Part shown: piece after piece, positions 52,676 through 61,137 of the stretch
Position numbering within the stretch: the stretch's first letter is position 1
Layout of the letters: the number at the start of each line of letters is the position of its first letter
Origin: Collinsella sp. BG-O-102
Lineage (GTDB): Bacteria > Actinomycetota > Coriobacteriia > Coriobacteriales > Coriobacteriaceae
Direction: 5' to 3'
NCBI RefSeq assembly: GCF_023656745.1
Contig: NZ_JAMOKO010000003.1
Coordinates: forward strand, 1-64,000
Length of the DNA: 64,000 nucleotides
Notes under the pieces: model-generated
What the model was told of the DNA's origin: nothing
Databases searched by the model: none
What the model saw: only the letters and a program-made list of their open reading frames with translations
Translations under genes and position numbers: made by a program

Positions 52676-54058
52676 TTAGCGGGCTGTCGCTTTGGCTTGG
52701 GTGGCGCGATAGGTGCGTGCCGGGTGGCAGAGCAATACCGCTACGACCATAAAGAACGCCGTGGTGCCCAGGCTGATGGGGTAGACCATCATGATGTTCG
52801 CAAAGGTGCGGAAGTGCGGGAACACGCAGAACACCCAGTAGAAGCGGATGCCGCAGACGCAGATCATGGTGATGAGGGCGGGCGTGAGCGAGATACCAAA
52901 GCCGCGCAGGTAGCCCGACATGTTTTCGTAGAACATGCTAAAGGCGTACGCCGGGAAGATTGAACATACGCGGATATAGCCGATCGAGACGATGTTGGGA
53001 TCGCTGTTGAACAGCGACAAGATCTCGCGCCCCAGGCCAACAATAACGATAATCGTGGTGAGCGCGACGATACCGCCTTCGACTAGGCAGACCTTGAGCG
53101 TCTTGGTGCAACGGTCGATCTGGCGGGCACCGTGGTTTTGTCCCACAAAGGTGGTGCAAGCCTGACTAAAGCTGTTGAGCAGGTTGTAGCACACGTACTC
53201 CAGGCTCATGGCGGCGCTCGATGCCGCCATGACCTCGGTGCCCAGGCTGTTGATGGCGGACTGGATGATGATGTTGGCGACGGCAAAGACAGCGCTTTGG
53301 ATGCCGGCGGGCAGGCCGATCTTAACGATGCGCTTGAGGGCGACGGGGTCGATAGCCAGGTCGCGCGGGGTGACGCGGACGACGGAGTCGGTCTTGAGCA
53401 GGCGAATAAAGAGCGTAGCGGCGCTGACGGTGTAGGCGATGGCGGTGGCGATGGCGACGCCCGCGACGCCCCAGTGGAGTACGGGGACAAAGATGAGGTC
53501 CAGGCCAATGTTGAGGACGGTGGACACGGCAAGCGCCTGCAGCGGCATGCGGGTGATGCCGACGGAGCGGAAAATCGCGGCCTCAAAGTTGTAGAGCAAA
53601 ATCGAGGGCATGCTGAGCAAAAAGACACGTAGGTAGAGTGAAGCGAGCGGCATGGTCTCGGCGGGAACGTTGAGCGCGGCGAGCATGGGCTCGGCAAAGA
53701 CCTCGCCCAGGGCGATGACGACAAAGCCCACGAGCGCCATTAAAATCGAGGTATGGACGGCGCGTTTGACCATGTTCTGATCGTTGCGGCCGATGGCGTT
53801 GGCGATGACCACGTTGGAGCCAAGCGACATGCCAATAAACAGGTTGAGCATAAGACTGGTAAGCGGAACATTGGAGCCGACCGCTGCCATGGCGAGGGTT
53901 CCCTGGTCGCCCGAGAAGTTACCGATGATGACCGTGGCGATGAGGTTCGACAGCTGCTCCAAGATGCTCGTGGCGGCCACGGGGAAGGCGAACAGGGGGA
54001 TATTGCGCCACAGCGAGCCGGTGGTCATGTCAATGTGCTTAGATACGGTGTCAGCCAT
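52676..54058 (-). CDS. MATE-family efflux transporter
   Basis: A 460-residue protein with twelve helices and the two-lobe MATE pattern (VAATSILEQLSNLIATVIIG; then IGLPAGIQSAVFAVANIIIQ and CTTFVGQNHGA). Expels cationic compounds with Na+ or H+. NorM/DinF-like group of gut anaerobes. Convergent with the LysR gene. Confidence 0.92.
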   Translation of the reverse strand: MADTVSKHIDMTTGSLWRNIPLFAFPVAATSILEQLSNLIATVIIGNFSGDQGTLAMAAVGSNVPLTSLMLNLFIGMSLGSNVVIANAIGRNDQNMVKRAVHTSILMALVGFVVIALGEVFAEPMLAALNVPAETMPLASLYLRVFLLSMPSILLYNFEAAIFRSVGITRMPLQALAVSTVLNIGLDLIFVPVLHWGVAGVAIATAIAYTVSAATLFIRLLKTDSVVRVTPRDLAIDPVALKRIVKIGLPAGIQSAVFAVANIIIQSAINSLGTEVMAASSAAMSLEYVCYNLLNSFSQACTTFVGQNHGARQIDRCTKTLKVCLVEGGIVALTTIIVIVGLGREILSLFNSDPNIVSIGYIRVCSIFPAYAFSMFYENMSGYLRGFGISLTPALITMICVCGIRFYWVFCVFPHFRTFANIMMVYPISLGTTAFFMVVAVLLCHPARTYRATQAKATAR

Positions 54059-54126
54059 ATGCTCTCAATCTCTAATATGCTCTTTCGTGCTTATTTGCGC
54101 AGATGATGATACTCCTAATGCAACCA

Positions 54127-54175
54127 GTCGGCACGTAGGGACGTTCCTTTTCTGCCGGCAGCTGGGGACACTCCT
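54127..54175. repeat. REP-like element, family B (partial)
   Basis: Contains GTCGGCA...TAGGGACGTTCCTTTT...TGCCGGCAG...GGGGACA, matching the reverse complement of the element at 41854-41911 but with weaker outer arms. Confidence 0.65.
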
Positions 54176-54187
54176 TATCTCTTCTAA

Positions 54188-54218
54188 CTAGTCATTCAAG
54201 AACGTCCCCAATGACTAG
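54188..54218. repeat. REP-like hairpin, family A (half element)
   Basis: CTAGTCATT and AATGACTAG are perfect 9-base arms around CAAGAACGTCCCC. It differs by only two bases from the right half of 31669-31722. Confidence 0.8.
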
Positions 54219-54274
54219 GCGGGGAAGGCGTGCGACAATGGTGGGCGTTGTGTTGTTCGCGCTAAGGAGTTGCC

Positions 54275-55087
54275 ATGTTGTTGTGTCCCGTTTGCCATGA
54301 GCCGTTGGTGGACGACGAGCGTGGTGCTGCATGTGCGGGCGGACACCGGTTTGACCGAGCTCGCGAGGGCTATCTATATCTACTACGTTCGTCCAAGAGC
54401 GGCGACTCCATGGGCGATCCCAAGTCGCAGGCACGCAGCCGTCGTGACTTTCTGAACCGTGGATACTATGCGCCGTTGCGCGATGCGATGGTTGAGCTGG
54501 TGCGCAAGCAGGTGTCTGGGCGCGCCGCGTCTACGAACGGCCCCATGACGTTGCTCGATATTTGCTGTGGCGAGGGCTACTACACCAGCGCCATGGGCGC
54601 GGTGCCGGGCGTGGATGCTTACGGTTTCGACTTGGGCAAAGAGATGGTTCGCCTGGCCGCCAAGCGCGGCGATGCAGCCTATTTCGTAGCCAACATGAAG
54701 GATATCCCCGTGGCCGATGGCGCCTTCGATATGGTGACCGAGCTCTTTGCTCCCTTTAACGAGCGCGAATTTGCCCGCGTGCTGGCGCCAGAGGGCTCGC
54801 TCTACACCGTGGTGCCGGGCGCCCGTCATCTCTTTGGGCTTAAGGAGGTGCTCTACGACACGCCGTACCTTAACGATGAGAAGCTGCCGAAGACCACCGA
54901 GCTCGAGTTAGTCGGAATGCAGCGGGTGTCTGCGAATATTACGCTTCAGACCCAGGCCGACATCGAGGCAGTGTTCCAGATGACGCCGTACTACTACCGT
55001 ACGCGCCCTTCCGACAAAGAACGCCTGGCAAATTTGGACACCCTTCAAACCGACATCGACTTCATCATCGCCGAGTACCGCCACTAA
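54275..55087 (+). CDS. rlmA: RlmA-type 23S rRNA (guanine-N1) methyltransferase
   Basis: A 270-residue protein with the RlmA layout: a Cys4-like zinc site (CPVCHEPLV ... CAGGHRFDRAREGYLYLL), SGDSMGDP...ARRDFL-type helix, then SAM-binding DICCGEGYYT and FDLGKEMVRLAA. Family members methylate G745/G748 of 23S rRNA; the G748 type (TlrB) gives tylosin tolerance. Which position is unclear. A terminator follows at 55139. Confidence 0.9.
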   Translation: MLLCPVCHEPLVDDERGAACAGGHRFDRAREGYLYLLRSSKSGDSMGDPKSQARSRRDFLNRGYYAPLRDAMVELVRKQVSGRAASTNGPMTLLDICCGEGYYTSAMGAVPGVDAYGFDLGKEMVRLAAKRGDAAYFVANMKDIPVADGAFDMVTELFAPFNEREFARVLAPEGSLYTVVPGARHLFGLKEVLYDTPYLNDEKLPKTTELELVGMQRVSANITLQTQADIEAVFQMTPYYYRTRPSDKERLANLDTLQTDIDFIIAEYRH

Positions 55088-55122
55088 CCTACCAAAAAGG
55101 GACAGATTTATTTTGGCAGGTT
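55086..55122. repeat. GGGACA-type hairpin after rlmA
   Basis: AACCTaCCAAAA (55086-55097) pairs with TTTTGGcAGGTT (55111-55122) around AGGGACAGATTTA. Starts at the rlmA stop codon. Confidence 0.7.
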
Positions 55123-55138
55123 TTATCTGGGAAAACGT

Positions 55139-55178
55139 AAAGGGTCGACCGCGGAGATGCGCGATCGGCCCTTTTTAG
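55139..55178 (+). terminator. Terminator after rlmA
   Basis: AAAGGGTCGACCGC pairs with GCGATCGGCCCTTT (12 of 14 matches), followed by TTTAG with a total run of five T. Confidence 0.75.
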
Positions 55179-55215
55179 TTGCTTGGCTGAAACAGAGGTT
55201 ATGAGAAGCGGGCGC

Positions 55216-55617
55216 TTACAGGCGGTCCTTGTTCTCGGCCTTAACGGCGTGTGCCTGCTGAACAAAGAACAGGTCGTACACCACGATGACAAAGGCGCCA
55301 AAGTTGATGGCGTCGCCGCCAAACGCGGGAAGCGTGAGCACCGCTTGGGCAAGCGTGGCGACCGCGGCAACAATACCGAGCTTAAACGCGCCGTCCACCT
55401 GCGAAGGCTTGTTGGCGCCCTTGATACCGGCGACGCCTGCGGCAAGGTCGACGAGACCCTTGGCGATAAGCACGACCGCTGCGAGCGTGGCGTACGAACC
55501 GTACGTGGAATCGAGACCGCCCGTGGCGATACCGACGCCGGCGGTGACGAGGCTGGCGATGCCCAAAACAAAGTAGATGAGAGCAAGGATTTTGAGAGTC
55601 TTGCGAGTGAAGCTCAT
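55216..55617 (-). CDS. Four-helix membrane protein, unknown
   Basis: A 133-residue protein with AAAGGA six bases before ATG 55617. Four hydrophobic segments (LALIYFVLGIASLVTAGVGI, LAAVVLIAKGLVDLAAGVAG, LGIVAAVATLAQAVLTLPAF, FGAFVIVVYDLFFVQQ) and a short basic tail. Fits small DUF-type membrane proteins common in Coriobacteria; no function can be given. Isolated, convergent with rlmA. Confidence 0.75.
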   Translation of the reverse strand: MSFTRKTLKILALIYFVLGIASLVTAGVGIATGGLDSTYGSYATLAAVVLIAKGLVDLAAGVAGIKGANKPSQVDGAFKLGIVAAVATLAQAVLTLPAFGGDAINFGAFVIVVYDLFFVQQAHAVKAENKDRL

Positions 55618-55844
55618 GGCTGGTCCTTTCGATACGAGTACGCCAACTTGGCGCACCCAATGTACTGCACATATGGTGAAGCACATTGTAGTTCAACGCG
55701 GCGATGCATGCGTTTGAAAGCGTCTCTTGCCCGCACGGTCCAACCTTTCAAAAAAGAAAGCTGGGCGTAAGTCAAATCGATGGCAGCGTATGCGCGGCGC
55801 TGCGATGATGGGGCCATGGTAAGAGCTGGACCGAAGGAGAAGCC

Positions 55845-55988
55845 ATGATGTACGGAGCAGGGCAAGTGCGTGAGCCGCGGTCGTTGGGAAGGCGCATGAG
55901 TGATTCCGTGATCGCTGCCGTGTGCACGGGATTGATGGCGGTGCTTTGCATTGGGATGCTGTGGACCATGTCGCATGTGGGACAATAG
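55845..55988 (+). CDS. 47-residue single-helix membrane peptide
   Basis: GAAGGAG lies five bases before ATG 55845. The protein has a basic N-terminus (EPRSLGRRMSD) and one membrane helix (VIAAVCTGLMAVLCIGMLW), then a short end. Orientation by positive-inside rule is N-in. It lies 63 bases before rsmJ. Family unknown; good ribosome site and composition support a real gene. Confidence 0.6.
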   Translation: MMYGAGQVREPRSLGRRMSDSVIAAVCTGLMAVLCIGMLWTMSHVGQ

Positions 55989-56051
55989 CGGACGGTTGGG
56001 TGCTGGCATAAACGGCGCTCACGTATTCGTTTTGCTTGTTAAGGAGTGTCC

Positions 56052-56756
56052 ATGGGCGTCTTCGATCCCTTTTCTGCTGCTCGGGCCGCGGGGCTTGAGC
56101 TGACCGGGAAGCCCGAGGGCCTCACGCTTACCGACGGCACGATGGAGCTGCGCGCCGATTTCGGCCGCATGCTTCCGCGGCTCAAGCAGGGCCGTCTGCA
56201 GCAAGAGCTGTTGGTAAAGGCTGCGCGCGCAAAAGGCATCGAGTGTCCATGGGCGATTGATGCCACGGCAGGCTTTGGCGAGGATTCGCTGCTGTTGGCG
56301 GCCGCGGGCTTTACCGTCGATCTGTATGAACAGGATTGCGTGATCGCGGCGCTCCTCAAGGATGCCCTGGATCGCGCGGCAGATGATCCGGCGCTTGTGG
56401 CTGCCGTGTCGCGCATGCGCTTACATGCGGGCGAGGACAGCATTGCCGGCCTTCGCCATACGGCTGAGCTGATCGGGCGGGGCGAGCTTGCCGCCCCCGA
56501 CGTGGTGTATCTGGACCCCATGTTTCCCGAGCGCACCAAGAGCGCGGCGGTGAAAAAGAAGTTCCAACTTTTGCATCATCTGGAACAGCCGTGTGCCGAT
56601 GAGGAGACGCTGGTCGAAGCTGCGCTTGCGGTGCACCCGCGCAAGGTCGTTATCAAGCGGCCGGTGAAGGGGCCACTGCTTGCCGGCGTTAAGCCGAGCT
56701 ATCAGCTTGCGGGCAAGGCCGTTCGCTACGATGTTTTGGTGCCGCCGCGCCCGTAG
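56052..56756 (+). CDS. rsmJ: RsmJ-like 16S rRNA (guanine-N2) methyltransferase
   Basis: A 234-residue SAM methyltransferase; AAGGAG five bases before ATG 56052. RsmJ features: DATAGFGEDSLLLAAAGFTV, VYLDPMFPERTKSAAVKKKF (DPMFP catalytic motif) and VIKRPVKGPLL. RsmJ modifies G1516 of 16S rRNA. Follows the small membrane peptide gene on the same strand. Confidence 0.88.
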   Translation: MGVFDPFSAARAAGLELTGKPEGLTLTDGTMELRADFGRMLPRLKQGRLQQELLVKAARAKGIECPWAIDATAGFGEDSLLLAAAGFTVDLYEQDCVIAALLKDALDRAADDPALVAAVSRMRLHAGEDSIAGLRHTAELIGRGELAAPDVVYLDPMFPERTKSAAVKKKFQLLHHLEQPCADEETLVEAALAVHPRKVVIKRPVKGPLLAGVKPSYQLAGKAVRYDVLVPPRP

Positions 56757-56804
56757 CTTGCGTGCGATGGTTGGCGCTCCGTCAGTGCCGTGCCGATGCG
56801 GGGC

Positions 56805-57101
56805 CTATTTCCAAGGGTGCGATGTCAGGTGCCAGCCACCGCAGTATTCGCATCTGTAGCAGGCCAGCCCGCGGCGTCCGCGGTTTTCGCAGTCAGCCAT
56901 AACTGCCTCGGCCTCGGCGCGCGTGTCGTAACGGTTTTTGCGCTCACACGATTTGTAGCGCCAAGCCTCATCGCGCTCGGCGTCCAAGGCGTCGCGACGC
57001 TCGTCCTCGCGCGCAAACAGGTCGCTCATATCGCCGCCGGTGGCAGCGCCCAAAAACTCGCTTTTGGCCTTTGACCAGGCGGCTCGCTTTTTGCTTCCCA
57101 T
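56805..57101 (-). CDS. Small zinc-ribbon protein, unknown
   Basis: A 98-residue, strongly charged protein. The end has CYRCEYCGGWHLTS, a CxxC...CxxC-H type ribbon (CERKNRYDTRAEAEAVM before it supplies another Cys). Start at ATG 57101 with GAGGGG 11 bases upstream; TTG 57122 is an alternative. Proteins with this tail are common in actinobacteria as hypotheticals. Convergent with rsmJ. Confidence 0.7.
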   Translation of the reverse strand: MGSKKRAAWSKAKSEFLGAATGGDMSDLFAREDERRDALDAERDEAWRYKSCERKNRYDTRAEAEAVMADCENRGRRGLACYRCEYCGGWHLTSHPWK

Positions 57102-57175
57102 CTGCTTCGCGCCCCTCTTCAAACGCTGGTATCATTGCTCAATCAAAGTGATACCAATAAACGTGAGGCCGCCGC

Positions 57176-57667
57176 GTGATGATCAGAAAAACCCTCGATA
57201 CCGACATTCCCGCCGTCATGGCTATCTACGACGCTGCCCGCGCCTTTATGCGCGCGCATGGCAACGCCACGCAATGGCCCGAGGGCACGCCTTCTGCCGA
57301 GCAGCTGGCTGCCGATATCGCCGCCGGTGGCAGCTATGTGTGCGAAGTCGACGGTCGCGTGGTAGCGACGTTTGCCTTTTTACCGGGCCCGGACGGGTGC
57401 TATGACGTAATTGAGGATGGTCAATGGCGCAGTGACACTCCGTACGCCGTGCTGCACCGTGTGGCGTCCGATGGCGCCGTACACGGTATCGCGGCTGCGA
57501 TGTTTGCCTTTGCCAAAGAGCGTGCCGATCACCTGCGTATCGACACGCATCAGGACAACCTGCCCATGCAGGGAGCCATTGCCAAGGCCGGGTTTAAGCG
57601 CGCCGGTATCGTATATGTGTCGGACGGTACGCCGCGCGTCGCGTTTGATTGGCTGCGCGAGGCATAA
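57176..57667 (+). CDS. GNAT-family N-acetyltransferase
   Basis: A 163-residue GNAT: LDTDIPAVMAIYDAARAFM at the start, VVATFAFLPGP, then LHRVASDGAVHGIAAAMFAF (acetyl-CoA loop, degenerate Q/RxxGxG/A) and LPMQGAIAKAGFKRAGI. GAGG lies seven bases before GTG 57176 (ATG 57179 is adjacent). Substrate unknown. Confidence 0.85.
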   Translation: MMIRKTLDTDIPAVMAIYDAARAFMRAHGNATQWPEGTPSAEQLAADIAAGGSYVCEVDGRVVATFAFLPGPDGCYDVIEDGQWRSDTPYAVLHRVASDGAVHGIAAAMFAFAKERADHLRIDTHQDNLPMQGAIAKAGFKRAGIVYVSDGTPRVAFDWLREA

Positions 57668-57921
57668 GAGTGGGAACGCGTGTCAACAATTCACTCGAAC
57701 GAAAATGGCCCCAGACGGGGCTATTTTCGATTACTGAGCTGTTTTGAAAGCCGGCTTTCGCAAGGCGCGAACCTACGAAAATCGCCGCGCGGCAACGCAG
57801 GGCGATGAGCTCGGTCGGGGGATAGGGCCCGCTTCGCCCGCCGGCCCGTAAATTGTATCATCCAGTGTGGAGCGTGAACGCCCGTTGCCGCGTGCGATGG
57901 GCTTGCAATAAGAGGAGAGCC

Positions 57922-59925
57922 ATGTCGAAGCAAGCGGTCGTTGGAATCTTGGCGCACGTCGATGCCGGCAAGACCACGTTGGCCGAGGTCATGCTGTTCA
58001 ACGCGGGTCGCATTCGCAAGCGCGGCCGCGTGGACGATGGCGATTCGCATCTGGACACGAACGCGATCGAGCGCGAGCGTGGCATCACGATTTTTTCGTC
58101 GCAGGCCGTGCTCGACCACGGTGATACCCACGTCATGCTCGTGGATGCGCCCGGCCACGTCGATTTTTCGGCCGAGGCGGAGCGCACGCTGCGCGCGCTT
58201 GACTATGCGATTTTGGTTGTGGGTGCCAACGACGGCGTGCAGGGACACACCGAAACCCTGTGGCGCCTGCTTGCACGTTATGACATCCCGACATTCATCT
58301 TCATCAACAAAATCGATTTGGAGAATCCCGGCCGCGATGTTTTGCTGGCACAGCTTGGGCAGCGTCTTTCCGAAGGCTGCCTGGATGCCAACGAACTGCT
58401 GGCGGGCGGCTCCGTTCAGGAGGACGCTGCTGCGTTGGACGAGGCGGCGCTCGAGGAGTTTCTTGAGGCGGATGAGCTTTCCGCCGCGACGCTGTCGCGC
58501 ATGGTTGCCGAGCGCAAGCTCTTTCCTTGCTTTGCCGGATCGGCGCTCAAGGACCAAGGCGTGGACGAACTGCTGGATGGCATATGCGCGCTGATGCGCG
58601 AACAGGCATGGCACCCGGAGTTTGCCGCGCGCGTCTATCGTGTCAGCCGCGGGGATCGCGGTGAGCGCTTGGCATGGGTTAAAGTGACCGGCGGCACGCT
58701 GCATGCCAAGCAGATGATTGGCGGACGTTCCGGTGCCGAGGCATGGGAGCAGAAGGTCGATCAGGTACGCATCTATAACGGCGAGAAGTATGAGCTTGCC
58801 CAAGAAGTTGCTGCTGGCGGTATTTGTGCCGTGACGGGCCTTGCGCACGTTCGCCCGGGGGACGCCCTGGGCGCGGAGCCCGCGGGCGATGCACCTGTCA
58901 TTGCGCCGGTTCTCACCTATACGGTGCTGCCGAACGAGCACGATGTCCATACGGTGTTCCAAGCGCTGGCCGAGCTTGCCGACGAGGATCCCATGCTCGG
59001 CGTAAGCTGGAATACGCATCTTGAACAAATACATCTGCAGCTCATGGGAGCGGTGCAGCTCGAGGTCGTGCAGCGCGTTCTTGCCGATCGTTTTGGCCTT
59101 GCGGTCGAGTTTGAGCCCGGCGGCATTCTCTATAAGGAGACTATTTCGCAGCCGGTCGAGGGCGTGGGCCACTTTGAGCCGCTGCGCCACTATGCCGAGG
59201 TACATCTGCGCCTGGAGCCGTTGCCAGCGGGTTCGGGCGTGCAGTTTGGCACCGTGACCTCGACCGACGAGCTCGATCTTAACTGGCAACGTCTGGCGCT
59301 CACCAACGCCATGGAGCGCGATCACCTGGGCGTGCTGACCGGCTCGCCCATCGCCGATGTGCGCATTACACTCACGGGCGGCCGTGCGCATGCCAAACAC
59401 ACCGAGGGCGGCGACTTTCGCCAGGCCACGTACCGCGCGATTCGCCAGGGTTTGATGCAGGCGCGTGACGCCGGCGCGGCGGTGCTGTTGGAGCCGTGGT
59501 ATCGCTTTGAGCTCGAGGTGCCGGGGGAGTGCGTGGGCCGGGCACTCTCGGATGCCACGCGCATGGGTGCCGAGTACGAGCCGCCGACGATGGCGGGAGA
59601 CCGGGCGAAGCTTGTGGGTCGCGTGCCGGCATCTGAGGTGCAGGATTACGCGCTGGAGGTGGCCGCCTATACGAGTGGTCGTGGGCATCTGTACCTAGAG
59701 TTCGCCGGCTATGCGGCTTGCCATGATGCCGAGCGCGTCATCGAGACGGCCGCCTATGAGCCCGAGGCCGATCTGCCCAACACGCCCGATTCGGTCTTTT
59801 GCTCCCACGGCGCCGGTTACACGGTCAAATGGTACGACGTCCCCGAGGCAGCCCACGTAAAGGTCGATCCCTCCACCTTCCGCCCCTGGCGAGCAGCAGA
59901 CGCAGAGTTCTTCTGCCATAGGTGA
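57922..59925 (+). CDS. Tet(M)-like ribosomal protection GTPase
   Basis: A 667-residue EF-G-like GTPase; GAGGAGAG before ATG 57922. GTPase motifs: AHVDAGKTT, RGITIFSSQ, DAPGHVDF, NKID. Domains II-V follow with FEPGGILYKETI and GSGVQFGTVTSTDEL. Length and layout match Tet(M/O/W)-type proteins, but identity to known resistance proteins cannot be judged here; many Coriobacteria and Clostridia carry chromosomal Tet-like factors that do not give resistance. Single gene without a tet(M)-like leader peptide. Confidence 0.85.
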   Translation: MSKQAVVGILAHVDAGKTTLAEVMLFNAGRIRKRGRVDDGDSHLDTNAIERERGITIFSSQAVLDHGDTHVMLVDAPGHVDFSAEAERTLRALDYAILVVGANDGVQGHTETLWRLLARYDIPTFIFINKIDLENPGRDVLLAQLGQRLSEGCLDANELLAGGSVQEDAAALDEAALEEFLEADELSAATLSRMVAERKLFPCFAGSALKDQGVDELLDGICALMREQAWHPEFAARVYRVSRGDRGERLAWVKVTGGTLHAKQMIGGRSGAEAWEQKVDQVRIYNGEKYELAQEVAAGGICAVTGLAHVRPGDALGAEPAGDAPVIAPVLTYTVLPNEHDVHTVFQALAELADEDPMLGVSWNTHLEQIHLQLMGAVQLEVVQRVLADRFGLAVEFEPGGILYKETISQPVEGVGHFEPLRHYAEVHLRLEPLPAGSGVQFGTVTSTDELDLNWQRLALTNAMERDHLGVLTGSPIADVRITLTGGRAHAKHTEGGDFRQATYRAIRQGLMQARDAGAAVLLEPWYRFELEVPGECVGRALSDATRMGAEYEPPTMAGDRAKLVGRVPASEVQDYALEVAAYTSGRGHLYLEFAGYAACHDAERVIETAAYEPEADLPNTPDSVFCSHGAGYTVKWYDVPEAAHVKVDPSTFRPWRAADAEFFCHR

Positions 59926-59954
59926 TAGAAGGGCGGCCTCTTTGTCACCTGCTG

Positions 59955-59984
59955 TTGGTATAACTCGGTATAAGTTGGTATAAC
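59955..59984. repeat. Three 10-bp tandem repeats before ATPase copy 2
   Basis: T(T/C)GGTATAA(C/G) starts at 59955, 59965 and 59975, an exact 10-base period (one DNA turn), ending 34 bases before the ATPase start. Repeats differ in sequence from those before copy 1, but placement is the same. Confidence 0.75.
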
Positions 59985-60018
59985 TATAGGCAGCGTTTGC
60001 CAATCCGAGGAGGCCGAC

Positions 60019-61137
60019 ATGAATCCAAATCCCTTTAAGCCAACGGCAGGCAAGCGGCCTCCGATGCTCATTGGTCGCGAGTCGGTCATCGAAGATTTCG
60101 AGGAAGGGCTCGATAACGGCGCCGGAGCGCCGGGCAGGCTCATGCTCATTACGGGAAACCGCGGCTGCGGCAAGACAGTTCTCCTGCGGGAGCTGCAACG
60201 TCTGGCCAGCGAGCGCGGATGGGCGGTTGTCTCCGATTCCGCTTCGCTTGGCTTATGCGACCGCTTGGCCGACGCGCTTCGCTCGAATAGGCCCGTTGTG
60301 ACGTCAATGGAATTCGGTTCGTCGTTTGGCCGGATGTCGGCCGAGGCGGCGCGAGCAAAGGGCGAAACGTTGCGAGGGCTGGTCAACGAGCGCCTCAAGA
60401 AGCTCGGTCCAGGCAAGGGCATACTGTTTGCGATTGACGAGGCGCAATCTGCGTCTATCGAGGAACTGGCGGCTCTTGCCGTTCTCTATCAGCAGGTGCT
60501 CGGAGATCAAGATGCCACGGGCTTGCCCGATAGCGACCAGCGCGGTCTTGCGCTGGCGTTCGCCGGCTTGCCCAGTATGGTTGATGACTTGCTCGAAGAG
60601 CCGAGCGTGACGTTTTTGCGGCGTGCCCAGCAGCGTACGTTGGGGGCGATATCTTTGCCCAAGGTGCGCGATTCGTATATCCAGACGGTCAAAGACGCTG
60701 GTCTTTACGTTGACGCGGAGACGGCGGACCTTGCGGCGCGCAAGAGCATGGGGCATCCCTACATGGTTCAGCTGGTGGGATATTACATGTGGCGGTCTGC
60801 TGTCCGGCGTGGCTCGCAGGTCATCGAAAGGCGCGATGTCGAGGATGGCCATGCGGATGCCGTCTCCGAGTTCTACGAAGCGGTTGACGCGCCCCTGTAT
60901 TACGGGCTGCGCAGTCCACAGCGCCTTTTTATCGAGGCTATGGCGGTTGACGAGAACAAACCGACGCGCATGGCGGATATCATTGAGCGTTGTGATCGTA
61001 CCCAGAGCTGGGCGAGTAAATATCGCGCAAGCCTGATTCGCGAGCGCGTCATCGAGGCTGCCGGATACGGCCTCGTCCGGTTTACCGTGCCCATGCTGGG
61101 CGCGTACGTTCGCGATCGAGTTTTATGGCATGAGTAG
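60019..61137 (+). CDS. ORC-like AAA ATPase with C-terminal winged helix (copy 2)
   Basis: A 372-residue homologue of the 11448 protein; GAGGAGG five bases before ATG 60019. NPFKPTAGKRPPMLIGRES, Walker A GNRGCGKT (residues ~47-54), Walker B GILFAIDEAQ (~134-143), and C-terminal MADIIERCDRTQSWASKYRA (winged helix). Its last eight bases overlap the UvrA-like gene. The phased 10-bp repeats just upstream suggest autoregulation. Confidence 0.85.
   Translation: MNPNPFKPTAGKRPPMLIGRESVIEDFEEGLDNGAGAPGRLMLITGNRGCGKTVLLRELQRLASERGWAVVSDSASLGLCDRLADALRSNRPVVTSMEFGSSFGRMSAEAARAKGETLRGLVNERLKKLGPGKGILFAIDEAQSASIEELAALAVLYQQVLGDQDATGLPDSDQRGLALAFAGLPSMVDDLLEEPSVTFLRRAQQRTLGAISLPKVRDSYIQTVKDAGLYVDAETADLAARKSMGHPYMVQLVGYYMWRSAVRRGSQVIERRDVEDGHADAVSEFYEAVDAPLYYGLRSPQRLFIEAMAVDENKPTRMADIIERCDRTQSWASKYRASLIRERVIEAAGYGLVRFTVPMLGAYVRDRVLWHE

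Noticed and set aside
57721-59688. 655-codon minus frame opposite the Tet(M)-like gene
   Set aside because: Shadow rich in His and Arg; plus strand has GTPase motifs and ribosome site.
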